NCBI RefSeq assembly: GCF_000282575.1
Contig: NZ_AKJA01000017.1
Location: forward strand, 1-64,000
Direction of reading: 5' to 3'
Source of the DNA: Herbaspirillum sp. YR522
GTDB lineage: Bacteria; Pseudomonadota; Gammaproteobacteria; Burkholderiales; Burkholderiaceae_D
DNA length: 64,000 nucleotides
Below the pieces are notes generated by a model, which saw only the letters and a list, made by a program, of their open reading frames with translations, searched no databases and was not told the origin of the DNA. The number at the start of each line of letters is the position of its first letter. Position 1 is the stretch's first letter. The position numbers and the translations under genes are program-made. Below are positions 1 to 8,261 of the stretch, piece by piece.

Positions 1-833
1 CCCCCGCCAAAGCGGCTGGCGCCGGGATAGCGGTATGGCTGGGCACGGCGCGCATTGGGCGCACTGGTGGTGGCATAGGGTTCGTACATGTGGAAGCTGT
101 AGAGCACCCGCGCGTCCGGCAACCGCGCCGGCCAGTAGCTGAAGGCGTCGGCCGCGCCGTACCAGCCGGCATCGACCATCAGCGGCATGGTGTCGTCGAC
201 GGCCCGGATGGCCGCAATCAGCTCGCCATAGAAGGCCGGCAGGTCGCGCGGCCCGTCCCGGTGACCGGCATACCACTGGCGCATGGCGTCGGCACTGGCG
301 TGCTCGGCCAGCCCGCCGCGATATTCGGGCGCGGGTTCATTGACCAGGTTATAGCCGACCAATGCCGCATGGCCGCGCAAGGCCAGTGCCAGGTCGCGCC
401 AGAAGCGCGCGGCCTGCTGCCAATGCACACGCTGCTGCCACAGGCGGTCGTCGAACTTGCCGCCGTTGTGTTGCCGCCAGCGCGATAGCGGCAGCGACAG
501 CGGTGCGATCACCGCCTTGAGACCGGCACGCTCGATGCGGTCCAGCACCTGCCTGAGGGTGGCCAGGTCATGCGGGTCGAGCGCCTGGTAGTGGTCGGCG
601 TCGCCAATGAGGAAATCACGTCGGCCGGACGGCCACTTGTCGTAAGAAAGACGAACCCAGCGCGCACCATGGGCACGCAGCGCATCGAAATAGGACTGCC
701 CGGGTGGCAGGCGGTTGAAGCTGTTGCCGCCGCGGCGCTGGCTATCCCAGAACGCCAGCGGGTCGTCGGCCGCGCGCGCGGGCCATGCAACACAGGCAAG
801 CATCAATAACAGGAACGGCAACAGGCGAGGCAT
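1..833 (-). CDS. Glycoside hydrolase family 5-like secreted protein (3' truncated)
   Basis: The reading frame starts at ATG 833 and runs off the left edge, so only the N-terminal 277 residues are visible. Residues 1-21 form a signal peptide (MPRLLPFLLLMLACVAWPARA). The rest reads as a (beta/alpha)8 cellulase-like fold: WVRLSYDKWP near residue 60 and the hallmark VNEP at 164-167, where Glu166 should be the acid/base catalyst of GH5/clan-A enzymes. The nucleophile Glu expected near the C terminus lies outside the window. An AAGGA sequence sits about 11 bases upstream of the start. The gene is divergent from the mutarotase gene. The substrate cannot be told; endoglucanase or mannanase are the usual family activities. 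Confidence 0.85.
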   Translation of the reverse strand, partial: MPRLLPFLLLMLACVAWPARAADDPLAFWDSQRRGGNSFNRLPPGQSYFDALRAHGARWVRLSYDKWPSGRRDFLIGDADHYQALDPHDLATLRQVLDRIERAGLKAVIAPLSLPLSRWRQHNGGKFDDRLWQQRVHWQQAARFWRDLALALRGHAALVGYNLVNEPAPEYRGGLAEHASADAMRQWYAGHRDGPRDLPAFYGELIAAIRAVDDTMPLMVDAGWYGAADAFSYWPARLPDARVLYSFHMYEPYATTSAPNARRAQPYRYPGASRFGG

Positions 834-1040
834 GGCGGCAGGGTCCTTGGCAAACAGCCATTAGAGTCGCCAATGGACCAGAATGTATTCGATTGTGGAC
901 ATCAAATACCCTTATACCGCCCATGCTTGATATAAAAACGACAATCTGTCGCTGGATTGAATCACGCCACGACCGTACCGCAGCGCGCCGAAATGTGGCA
1001 GGCTTGCGCCATCGACATAAATTCCCTGGAGTTGTCTGGC

Positions 1041-1967
1041 ATGAGCCTTACCGAAGTCCCTCCCGAAATCCCGCACATCCAGCAGATCGAAGTCAACCAG
1101 TTGCAATGCCTGCGGGTACAGAACTCGCGCGGCGAGCTGCTGCTGGCGTTGCAAGGTGCGCAGGTACTGCGCTACCAGCAACACGGCCAGGAACCCCTGA
1201 TCTGGCTCAGCGAGGAAGCCGCCTTCGAGACCGGCAACGCGGTGCGCGGCGGCATTCCGGTCTGCTGGCCCTGGTTCGGCGACCTGATGCGCAATCCGCC
1301 GCAGGTGCAGTCGCTGCATTCCGGCGGCCGCCTGCCGGCGCATGGCCTGGTGCGCACCATCGAATGGACCTTGCAGGAAAGCGCCATCGAGGGCGACCGG
1401 GTGCGACTGCTGCTGGCCATCCCTGCCACCACCGACTCGCCCAGCCTGCGGCACCTGCCGCGTGGGCTGGGACTGCTGCTGGAGATCGTGCTGGACGAGC
1501 AGCTGCACCTCAAGCTGACCACGCGCAACGACAGCCAACAGCACCTGGCGATCACGCAGGCCTTGCACAGCTACTTCGCCGTGTCCGACATTATCAATGT
1601 GACGGTCGAGGGGCTGGAGGGGCAGAGCTACATCGAGACGCTGGAAGGGTGGGCCGAACGCCAGCAGAAACGCGACCTGGTGGTCAGCAGCGAAACCGAC
1701 CGCATCTATCTCGACCTGCCGCCACGCCTGACGCTGCGCGACGACGGCTGGAACCGCCGCATCCATATCGACGCCACCGGCTCGACCTCGGCCGTGGTGT
1801 GGAACCCTTGGGTCAGCAAGGCGCGCCGGCTGTCGCAGTTTGCCGACGATGCCTGGCAGCGCATGCTGTGCATCGAGACGGCCAATGTGATGAAGGACCT
1901 GGTCGAACTGGCACCCGGTGAAGAACATACCCTGGGCGTGACACTGACCGGCGAGCCGATGGCCTGA
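1041..1967 (+). CDS. D-hexose-6-phosphate mutarotase (YeaD/aldose 1-epimerase family)
   Basis: The product has 308 residues, normal for the YeaD-type galactose-mutarotase-like fold, which interconverts alpha and beta anomers of hexose 6-phosphates in the cytoplasm. The family signature RGGIPVCWPWFG lies at residues 69-80 and the putative catalytic His is in PAHGLVR (His101). The frame is open back to 957, but ATG 1041 has GGAG nine bases upstream and gives the usual N terminus, so I chose it. It is divergent from the GH5-like gene, with a spacer of about 200 bases. Confidence 0.93.
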   Translation: MSLTEVPPEIPHIQQIEVNQLQCLRVQNSRGELLLALQGAQVLRYQQHGQEPLIWLSEEAAFETGNAVRGGIPVCWPWFGDLMRNPPQVQSLHSGGRLPAHGLVRTIEWTLQESAIEGDRVRLLLAIPATTDSPSLRHLPRGLGLLLEIVLDEQLHLKLTTRNDSQQHLAITQALHSYFAVSDIINVTVEGLEGQSYIETLEGWAERQQKRDLVVSSETDRIYLDLPPRLTLRDDGWNRRIHIDATGSTSAVVWNPWVSKARRLSQFADDAWQRMLCIETANVMKDLVELAPGEEHTLGVTLTGEPMA

Positions 1968-2009
1968 CGTGTTAGGATGCTGACAACTGTAACTAACACT
2001 TTCGCGAAC

Positions 2010-2129
2010 ATGCATCCCAGGCTGCGCGGCGCCGCCCACAACATCCTGGCCAGCACCTTGTTCTGGAGCGTCATGCTGACCTTGATGCTGGAAGACGATG
2101 TGGCCATGCTGGCCTGCATGTTCAGCTGA
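2010..2129 (+). CDS. Possible 39-residue hydrophobic small protein
   Basis: A short ATG-to-TGA frame encodes a Met-, Leu- and Ala-rich peptide (MHPRLRGAAHNILAST then a hydrophobic stretch, ending LACMFS) that could form one membrane helix. No clear Shine-Dalgarno sequence precedes it. It sits in the gap between the mutarotase gene and the next secreted-protein gene. A chance ORF is a serious alternative. Confidence 0.25.
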   Translation: MHPRLRGAAHNILASTLFWSVMLTLMLEDDVAMLACMFS

Positions 2130-2148
2130 TCGCACTGCCTTGATCAAC

Positions 2149-2583
2149 ATGTCTTCACTCCTGCCCTGCTCCAGGCGCCTGCTGGCGACCGCGCTGCTGG
2201 CCCTGCTGGGCGGCGCGGCGCTCCCGGCGCGCGCCGAATGGCTGCCGCTGGGCGACAACAGCATCGGCAGCTTCTTCATCGACAAGAGCAGCATCGTGGC
2301 CACGCGCGGCATACGCCAGGCGCAGATCCTGCTCAACTGGACCCGCCCGCAATTGCTGATGGGCCAGGGCAGCAAGACCTACTACACCTCCGAGATCTCG
2401 ACCGCCTATTTCGACTGCGCCAACCACCAGCTCGGTTTTGGCAGCCGCAAGATGTACGCGCAACCGGATGGTCGCGGGCAAGTGCTGCTGGCGCCGCAGC
2501 TTTCGTATTCCGACGTCAAGCTGTCGGACCCGCCGCCCGGCTCCACCGGCGAACGGGCCATCGACGCGGTGTGCGGCAGGTAA
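2149..2583 (+). CDS. Small secreted protein, surface-adhesin E-like
   Basis: The product has 144 residues with a signal peptide of about 27 residues (LLATALLALLGGAALPARA, then EWLPLG). The mature part has the pattern of Adhesin_E-type periplasmic proteins: a start W-x-x-L, a FIDKSSI strand, a YFDCAN motif and a second Cys near the C terminus (AVCGR), which could pair. ATG 2149 was chosen because the signal peptide begins there, although the frame is open from 2098. Function is unknown. It is the last gene before tRNA-Leu. Confidence 0.75.
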   Translation: MSSLLPCSRRLLATALLALLGGAALPARAEWLPLGDNSIGSFFIDKSSIVATRGIRQAQILLNWTRPQLLMGQGSKTYYTSEISTAYFDCANHQLGFGSRKMYAQPDGRGQVLLAPQLSYSDVKLSDPPPGSTGERAIDAVCGR

Positions 2584-2643
2584 ATTCTAGTGGCCGGGCC
2601 TTGCCCTATGTAGAAAAAGTCGTCATAATCGCGGGCTTGCGTT

Positions 2644-2728
2644 GCCGGGATGGCGGAATAGGTAGACGCACGGGACTCAAAATCCCGCGCCGCAAGGCGT
2701 GCCGGTTCGATTCCGGCTCCCGGCACCA
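2644..2728 (+). tRNA. tRNA-Leu (anticodon CAA)
   Basis: The 85-nt sequence folds as a class II tRNA. The acceptor stem is GCCGGGA/TCCCGGC, the anticodon stem is CGGGA/TCCCG around loop CTCAAAA (anticodon CAA), the variable arm is long, the T loop is TTCGATT, and CCA is encoded. It decodes UUG. A strong terminator lies about 90 bases downstream. Confidence 0.96.
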
Positions 2729-2819
2729 GAGATTTGGTTGCAAGAAATAAAGGTGGCGCGATAACGGTGCAAGGTCATGCAAGGGGGTGACATCCGTGGT
2801 GCGCCAGCCACACAAAGAC

Positions 2820-2855
2820 AGGTGGGTACGATGAACTCGTTCCCGCCTTTTTTTT
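2820..2855 (+). terminator. Rho-independent terminator downstream of tRNA-Leu
   Basis: A 12-position stem (2820-2831 with 2837-2848, one T-T mismatch and one G-T pair) has a 5-base loop and runs directly into eight T residues (2848-2855). It separates the tRNA transcript from the pigment operon. Confidence 0.85.
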
Positions 2856-2859
2856 CGAC

Positions 2860-2950
2860 CACGAATCAAATGTAAATTTACGTATATTTAAGGCATGATG
2901 CCGTAGCATTGATTCATGTCTGTGAAAATAACGCAGCTTTATATAAACGC
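2860..2950 (+). promoter_or_regulatory. AT-rich probable promoter/operator region of the APE operon
   Basis: Within the 384-base gap between tRNA-Leu and the first APE gene, this stretch is far more AT-rich than its surroundings. It holds a perfect palindrome GTAAATTTAC (2872-2881) and a TATAAA box (2942-2947). I cannot pair a good -35 with the -10-like box, so the promoter position is inferred from composition and location. Confidence 0.4.
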
Positions 2951-3087
2951 CACCGGATCCAGCCTGCACAGCAAACAACAATAGCAGGCGGGGGGCTAGA
3001 CCGAACAGCCGCATGACCGCAGCGCATCGTTTGCGCCGGCGCCAGCGGCCGCGACAGCGGGGGTCCGGGTAACACATAGCCATATAC

Positions 3088-3105
3088 AAAAGCCTTCGGG
3101 CTTTT
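3088..3105 (+). promoter_or_regulatory. UUCG hairpin directly before the first APE gene
   Basis: A perfect 7-bp stem AAAAGCC/GGCTTTT closes an extra-stable TTCG tetraloop and ends 7 bases before ATG 3113. The T run (TTTT) belongs to the stem, so it could act as a weak terminator/attenuator or as a structure limiting ribosome access; the ribosome site here (AGAGA) is poor. Confidence 0.5.
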
Positions 3106-3112
3106 AGAGAAT

Positions 3113-3895
3113 ATGCTTTTTGGGGATGTCAGCTTTTCGGTTGCGTCGCATGCGGCATGGGTTCCGGGAATCGATTCCGCAGAAGCCTGGCAGCAATGGG
3201 TCAACGGCCATCGCGCGGCAGCGGGTTCGGGAGAACCTGCCGTCAAGAGCATGCCGCCCATGCTCCGCCGCCGCGCCAGCCCGGCCGGCAAGATCGCACT
3301 CGAAACCGCCTACGCCGCACACCCCCTGCCGCCCCAGCCCGACGCCGCGGGCGACCATGACATCCCGCTGGTATTTGCCTCGCGCCATGGCGAATGCGGC
3401 CGTTCGGTCGAGTTGCTGCAGGCGCTGGTGGCCGGCAGCGCCTTGTCCCCCACCGCGTTCAGCCTGTCGGTCCATAACGCCAATGTCGGCCTGTTTTCGA
3501 TCGCGCGCGGCATGCGCGGCAATGGCATCGCCATCGCCGCCGGCGCCAGCACCGTCGAGCACGCCCTCATCGAGGCTTGCGGCCTGCTGGCCGATGGCGC
3601 CCGGCAGGTGCTGGTGGTGATGGCCGATGGCCCGTTGCCGCCCGTGTTCGGCAACTTTCGCGATTGCGACGATGAACCCTTCGGCTGGGCCTGGCTGGTC
3701 CAGGGCGCCAGCCAGGATGGCGCCCTGCCCACGCTGTCGCTGCGATGGAGCGGCGACGACCTGCCGCCCGCGGAACCTGCATCGAGGGCGCCAGGCGGGG
3801 TGGAAGTGTTGCGGCTGTTCCTGTCGGCGCCGGACACGGCCGGCCTGGTGCGTCGCGCCAACGGCCGCCGCTGGCACTGGATCCGTCATGCATAG
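3113..3895 (+). CDS. Beta-ketoacyl synthase chain-length factor (ApeC-like)
   Basis: The 260-residue protein has the N-terminal ketosynthase half-fold of the Ketoacyl-synt_2 type: SFSVASHAAWVPG near residue 7 and MPPMLRRRASPAGKIALETA at about 47-66. The region corresponding to the active-site nucleophile (LSVHNANVGLFSIARG) has no Cys, which fits a non-catalytic chain-length factor. In characterised aryl-polyene systems ApeC pairs with ketosynthase ApeO to set polyene length; here the partner would be the product at 16044. First gene of the operon; its stop overlaps the next start by 8 bases. Confidence 0.88.
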   Translation: MLFGDVSFSVASHAAWVPGIDSAEAWQQWVNGHRAAAGSGEPAVKSMPPMLRRRASPAGKIALETAYAAHPLPPQPDAAGDHDIPLVFASRHGECGRSVELLQALVAGSALSPTAFSLSVHNANVGLFSIARGMRGNGIAIAAGASTVEHALIEACGLLADGARQVLVVMADGPLPPVFGNFRDCDDEPFGWAWLVQGASQDGALPTLSLRWSGDDLPPAEPASRAPGGVEVLRLFLSAPDTAGLVRRANGRRWHWIRHA

Positions 3896-4688
3896 GCCGA
3901 TCCGGCAACGGCTGGCCCGCATCTGGCGCATCGCCGCTACCGGCTTTTGCTTTGCCGTATTCGGCCTGGGCGGGCTGGTGATGCGGCTGTTCGCCTTTCC
4001 GCTGCTGGCGCTGCTGGTGCGCGACCGGCAACGCCAGGTGCTGGCCGCGCGCCGGCTGATCCAGCTGGCCATGCGTGGCTTTGTCGAACTGATGCGCGCC
4101 ACCGGCGTGATCCGTTACCGCATCACCGGGCTGGAACGACTGCAGCGCACGGGCCTGCTGATCCTGGCCAACCACCCGACACTGATCGACACGGTGCTGC
4201 TGATGGCCTTCGTGCGGCATGCCGATTGCATCGTCAAGAATGCGCTATGGCGCAATCCGTTCACCCGCGGGCCGGTGCAGGCGGCCGGGTATATCAGCAA
4301 CGACCAGGGACCGGAGCTGATCGAGGATTGCATCAATTCGATCCGCGCCGGCAGCAACCTGATCATCTTTCCGGAAGGCACGCGCACCCCGCGCGATGGC
4401 AACATCAGCTTCAAGCGTGGCGCGGCCAATGTGGCCGTGCGAGGCGTGTGCGCCATCACCCCGGTGGTGATCCGCTGCACCCCGGCGACCCTGGGCAAGG
4501 GCTGCAAATGGTGGGACGTGCCGCCCACCACAGCCCATTTCAGCATCGACATCGGCCAGGATATCGACCTGCGGCAAGCCATCGACGCCGCCTGCCCGGA
4601 CACCGCAGCCGTCGAGATCGACAACCCGGGTGCGGCCGCGCGCCGGCTCACCCATTACCTGCAACACTATTTCATGAAAGAAAGCTAG
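3888..4688 (+). CDS. Lysophospholipid acyltransferase-family protein (ApeD-like)
   Basis: The product has 266 residues, with a hydrophobic segment at about 17-45 followed by PlsC-type motifs: NHPTLID (His96, Asp101) and FPEGTR (161-166). These build the acyl acceptor/donor site of glycerolipid acyltransferases. In APE loci such enzymes are thought to attach acyl or polyene chains to a lipid-like carrier; the exact substrate is inference. ATG 3888 lies inside the end of the upstream gene (ATGCATAG), indicating translational coupling. Confidence 0.87.
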   Translation: MHRPIRQRLARIWRIAATGFCFAVFGLGGLVMRLFAFPLLALLVRDRQRQVLAARRLIQLAMRGFVELMRATGVIRYRITGLERLQRTGLLILANHPTLIDTVLLMAFVRHADCIVKNALWRNPFTRGPVQAAGYISNDQGPELIEDCINSIRAGSNLIIFPEGTRTPRDGNISFKRGAANVAVRGVCAITPVVIRCTPATLGKGCKWWDVPPTTAHFSIDIGQDIDLRQAIDAACPDTAAVEIDNPGAAARRLTHYLQHYFMKES

Positions 4689-4691
4689 TCG

Positions 4692-4949
4692 ATGCAAACG
4701 CTCGAAGAAGACATCAAGGAACTGATCATCGAGGTTCTGCAGCTGGAAGACATCGGCCCGGCCGACATCGATAGCGCCGCCCCGCTGTTCGGCGACGGCC
4801 TGGGCCTCGATTCGATCGATGCACTGGAACTGGGCGTGGCCCTGCAAAAACGCTACGGCATCACGCTGTCGGCCAATTCGGAAGAAACCCGCAAGCACTT
4901 CGCATCGGTGCAGGCGCTGGCGGCGCTGGTCGCCAATCACAATCAATGA
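4692..4949 (+). CDS. Acyl carrier protein 1 (ApeE-like)
   Basis: An 85-residue acidic helical protein with the phosphopantetheine site LGLDSIDALEL, Ser41 being the attachment point. It would carry the growing polyene chain and be activated by the transferase encoded at 20216. It starts three bases after the previous stop and overlaps the next gene by 4 bases (ATGA). Confidence 0.93.
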   Translation: MQTLEEDIKELIIEVLQLEDIGPADIDSAAPLFGDGLGLDSIDALELGVALQKRYGITLSANSEETRKHFASVQALAALVANHNQ

Positions 4950-5236
4950 GGCTCATGATGACCACTTTGGCCCCCACCATGAACAAGGACGAGATCACCC
5001 TGTGGATCATCGACATGCTGCACGAGATGTTCGAGATCGACAAGGCGGCCATCACGCCCCAGTCCAACCTCTATACCGATCTCGACATCGACAGCATCGA
5101 TGCCGTCGATATCGTGGTCAAGCTGAACCAGATCACCGGCAAGCGCATCCAGCCCGATGTGTTCCGTACCGTGCGCACGGTGCAGGATGTGGTCGATGTG
5201 CTCGACACGCTGATCGGCGCGGATGAAAAAGCCTGA
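4946..5236 (+). CDS. Acyl carrier protein 2 (ApeF-like)
   Basis: A 96-residue acyl carrier protein with attachment motif DIDSIDAVD (Ser50). Two ACPs in tandem are typical of aryl-polyene type II systems, where both bind the thioesterase. ATG 4946 overlaps the previous stop; internal ATGs at 4958, 4961 or 4979 are possible alternative starts because the first residues (MRLMMTTLAPTM) are not conserved-looking. Confidence 0.92.
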   Translation: MRLMMTTLAPTMNKDEITLWIIDMLHEMFEIDKAAITPQSNLYTDLDIDSIDAVDIVVKLNQITGKRIQPDVFRTVRTVQDVVDVLDTLIGADEKA

Positions 5237-5780
5237 CCTGCCCACCCTGCTGGGCACGTTGCTGATCCTGCTCTACCCGCTGTTGATCTGGAGCGCGCAC
5301 GGTCGCCTCGAACCGCGCCAGCTGGCACTGCTGCTGCTGGCCATCGGCGCGGTGCGGCTGTTGGCGGCAAGATGGGCGATCAAGCTGGTATGGCCGGGCC
5401 TGGCGGCGCTGCTGCTGGCCGCGCCGGCCCTGTTGTGGAACGACCTGCTGCCGCTGAAACTGTACCCGGTGCTCATCAGCATGGGCATGCTGGTGCTGTT
5501 CGGCGCCAGCCTGCTGCGTCCACCGTCGATCATCGAGCGCCTGGCGCGCCTGCGCGACCCGGCGCTGCCGCCCTTCGCCATCGCCTATACCCGTCGCGTG
5601 ACCCAGGTCTGGTGCGGCTTCTTCGCCCTCAATGGCAGCATCGCACTGGGCACGGCACTATGGGCGCCGCCCGCCGTGTGGTCGCTCTATACCGGCCTGG
5701 TGTCGTACCTGATGATGGGCGTCCTGTTTGCCGGCGAATACCTGGTACGTATCTATCTCAAGCGGCAACACCATGCCTGA
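5223..5780 (+). CDS. Inner-membrane protein, COG4648 type (ApeG-like)
   Basis: The 185-residue protein is almost entirely hydrophobic, with about five to six predicted membrane segments (LLGTLLILLYPLLIW, LALLLLAIGAVRLL, LAALLLAAPALLW, VLISMGMLVLFGASLL, VWSLYTGLVSYLMMGVLFAGE). This family is found almost only in APE-type clusters beside the adenylation enzyme. No catalytic motif is visible; a role in anchoring the synthase at the membrane is speculation. It overlaps the genes on both sides. Confidence 0.8.
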   Translation: MKKPDLPTLLGTLLILLYPLLIWSAHGRLEPRQLALLLLAIGAVRLLAARWAIKLVWPGLAALLLAAPALLWNDLLPLKLYPVLISMGMLVLFGASLLRPPSIIERLARLRDPALPPFAIAYTRRVTQVWCGFFALNGSIALGTALWAPPAVWSLYTGLVSYLMMGVLFAGEYLVRIYLKRQHHA

Positions 5781-7512
5781 CGCTGTCCCCCTCGACCTGC
5801 TGCAGTGGCCATTGCGCCGCCGCGACGATACCCACATCATTGGCTGGCGCGGTGGCGTGCCGGTCGACAACGGCAGCTTCCAGCGCCAGGTGCTGGGCTG
5901 GCGCGACCGGCTGCTGGCCCATCCCGGGCAGCGTTTCGCACTGTTCCACGCCGATACCCTGCATTTCGCCGCCGCCCTGTTCGGTGCCTGGCTGGCCGCC
6001 AAGACCGTCTACCTGCCGGGCGATGCGCTGCCCGACACCTGCGGCGCGCTGGCGCGCGATGTCGACGCCTTCATCGGCGAGTTCGAGCCCACGCTCGCCC
6101 CCCTGCCCGCCCCCGCCCCGGCCGCGCCGGGTGACGCGGCCGACTGGCCGCCGCTGGCGCCGTCTTTCGCGGCGCTGGTGGTGAGCACCTCCGGCACCAC
6201 CGGCCACGCCCAGGCCATTGCCAAGAGCATGATGCAACTGGCCAGCGAAGTAGCCACGCTGGAGGCATTGTTCGGCCAGCAGCTGGGCCAGGCCGAGATC
6301 GTCTCGACCGTCTCGCACCAGCACATCTACGGTTTGCTGTTCAAGGTGCTGTGGCCGTTGGCGGCCGGACGCCCGGTGCAGGCGCACAGCGCGTTCTTCC
6401 CGGAAGACCTGCGGCGGCTGGTGCCACCGCGTCCATGGGCGTTGCTGTCATCGCCGGCACACCTGAAGCGTTTTCCCGAGCAACCGACGCGGCCCGAGAC
6501 GCGCCTGCTGCAGGCGCTGTTTTCGTCCGGCGGGCCGCTCACCGCCGATGCCGCACGGGGCGTGCAAGAGGTATTCGGCCAGCGCGCGCTGGAGGTCTAC
6601 GGCAGTTCCGAGACCGGTGGCATCGCCTGGCGTCAACCGCACGTTGGTGCATTGCGCGCCGAGCACTGGCAGCCCATGCCCGGGGTCGAGGTACGCGCTG
6701 GCGCCGACGCCACGCTCGAAGTGCGTTCACCGCACCTGCCCGATGGGCAATGGTTCGCCATGGCCGACCGCGCCAGCCTGGATGTAGCCGGCTTCACGCT
6801 GCATGGGCGCGCCGATCGCATCGTCAAGCTGGAAGAAAAACGCATCTCGCTGGACCAGATCGAACGCTTGCTGCTGGCCTCCCCGCTGGTGGCCGAATGC
6901 CGCGTGCTGGTCCATGAGGGCCGTCGCCAGCGCCAGCTGATCGCTGCCTTCGTGGTGCCCACGGCGGCCGGGCGCGTGCTGCTCGCGCAAGGCCGGGGGC
7001 AACTCAATGCCGCCTTGCGGACGATACTGGCCGGGGCCATCGAGGGCCTGGCGCTGCCCCGCCTGTGGCGCTATCTCGACGCCATGCCGGTCAATGCCCA
7101 GGGCAAGCTGACGCAGGCCGCCTTGAGCGCGTTGCTGGACGCCGCGCCCACGCCGCCGGCGCGCCCGACCCAGCCGCAGGTGCGCGAGATCGAACGCAGC
7201 CAGCACCGTGTGGTGCTGGCCTTGCAGGTGCCGCTCGACCTGCTCTACTTCGACGGACATTTCCCCGCTACACCGATCCTGCCCGGAGTGGTCCAGACCG
7301 ATTGGGCACTGTCCCTGGGACGGCGTTATTTTGCGTTGCCGCCACGCTTCCTGGGCCTGCAGGCCTTGAAGTTCCAGCGCGTGATCGTACCCGGCGCCAG
7401 CGTCACGCTGGAGCTGCAACACGACACCGAGCGCCAGGCGCTGTCGTTCCAGCTGCATTCCGAGGGCCAGCAGCACGCCAGCGGCCGTTTCCTGCTGGGG
7501 CACGCGGCATGA
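5773..7512 (+). CDS. Acyl/aryl-AMP ligase fused to ApeI-like 3-hydroxyacyl dehydratase
   Basis: The 579-residue protein has two parts. Residues 1 to about 470 are an ANL adenylation domain with STSGTTG (138-144) and YGSSETGG, expected to activate the aryl acid and load it on an ACP. The last 100 residues are a hot-dog dehydratase domain with [21 protein letters not shown]. In the Escherichia coli APE system these are separate proteins, ApeH and ApeI, and ApeI works as a heterodimer with ApeP; the partner here is the product at 17246. ATG 5773 overlaps the upstream stop by 8 bases. Confidence 0.88.
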   Translation: MPDAVPLDLLQWPLRRRDDTHIIGWRGGVPVDNGSFQRQVLGWRDRLLAHPGQRFALFHADTLHFAAALFGAWLAAKTVYLPGDALPDTCGALARDVDAFIGEFEPTLAPLPAPAPAAPGDAADWPPLAPSFAALVVSTSGTTGHAQAIAKSMMQLASEVATLEALFGQQLGQAEIVSTVSHQHIYGLLFKVLWPLAAGRPVQAHSAFFPEDLRRLVPPRPWALLSSPAHLKRFPEQPTRPETRLLQALFSSGGPLTADAARGVQEVFGQRALEVYGSSETGGIAWRQPHVGALRAEHWQPMPGVEVRAGADATLEVRSPHLPDGQWFAMADRASLDVAGFTLHGRADRIVKLEEKRISLDQIERLLLASPLVAECRVLVHEGRRQRQLIAAFVVPTAAGRVLLAQGRGQLNAALRTILAGAIEGLALPRLWRYLDAMPVNAQGKLTQAALSALLDAAPTPPARPTQPQVREIERSQHRVVLALQVPLDLLYFDGHFPATPILPGVVQTDWALSLGRRYFALPPRFLGLQALKFQRVIVPGASVTLELQHDTERQALSFQLHSEGQQHASGRFLLGHAA

Positions 7513-8261
7513 CCGGCGCGCAGTGCATGGCGGCCGTGATCCCGGTCTATAACCACGAACATGCCATCGGCGTGGTGGTCGATGCCGTACTGCGCCATGA
7601 CCTGCACTGCGTGCTGGTCGACGATGGCTGCCAGGCCGGTTGCGCGGCGGTGCTGCGCCAGCTGGCACAGCACCACGCCGGGCGCGTCACGCTGCTGGTG
7701 CACCCGCACAACCGTGGCAAGGGCGCCGCCGTGATGACCGGCCTGCGGCATGTGGCCGCGGCCGGCTATAGCCATGCATTGCAGATCGACGCCGATGGCC
7801 AGCACGACGCCGCCGACATCGCCCGCTTCATCGGCGCCAGCGCCGCCGCCCCGCTGGCGGTGATCAACGGCCAGCCGGTGTACGACCAGAGCGTGCCGCG
7901 CACTCGCCTGTACGCGCGCTACCTGACCCACGTCTGGGTGTGGATCAATACCCTCTCGCTGGACATCCGCGATTCGATGTGCGGGTTTCGCGTCTATCCG
8001 GTGGCCAGTACCCTGGGCTTGATCGATAGTGCCCGTATCGGCCAGCGCATGGACTTCGATACCGATATCCTGGTGCGCTTGCACTGGCGCGGCTTGCGGG
8101 TCGTCAACCTGCCTACCCGCGTGCGCTATCCGCTGGATGGGGTCTCGCATTTCAAGCTGTGGCTCGACAACGTGCTGATCTCGCGCATGCATGCGCGGCT
8201 GTTCGTGGGCATGTTGCTGCGGTCGCCACGGTTGCTGTGGCGCCGCCTGCGAGCACGCTGA
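7509..8261 (+). CDS. Family 2 glycosyltransferase (ApeJ N-terminal half-like)
   Basis: The 250-residue GT-A protein starts with AAVIPVYNHE (8-17) and has the metal/nucleotide-sugar motif QIDADGQHD (92-100). DPM1/polyprenol-type family 2 enzymes look like this, with a short basic C terminus and no membrane helix. In the APE locus it probably transfers a sugar or lipid-linked group to the polyene product; the donor is unknown. It overlaps the preceding stop (ATGA) and ends one base into the next gene. Confidence 0.87.
   Translation: MTGAQCMAAVIPVYNHEHAIGVVVDAVLRHDLHCVLVDDGCQAGCAAVLRQLAQHHAGRVTLLVHPHNRGKGAAVMTGLRHVAAAGYSHALQIDADGQHDAADIARFIGASAAAPLAVINGQPVYDQSVPRTRLYARYLTHVWVWINTLSLDIRDSMCGFRVYPVASTLGLIDSARIGQRMDFDTDILVRLHWRGLRVVNLPTRVRYPLDGVSHFKLWLDNVLISRMHARLFVGMLLRSPRLLWRRLRAR

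Noticed and set aside
1969-1999. 7-bp inverted repeat GTGTTAG/CTAACAC after the mutarotase gene
   Set aside because: The 17-base loop and missing T run make it a weak terminator candidate; left out of the features.
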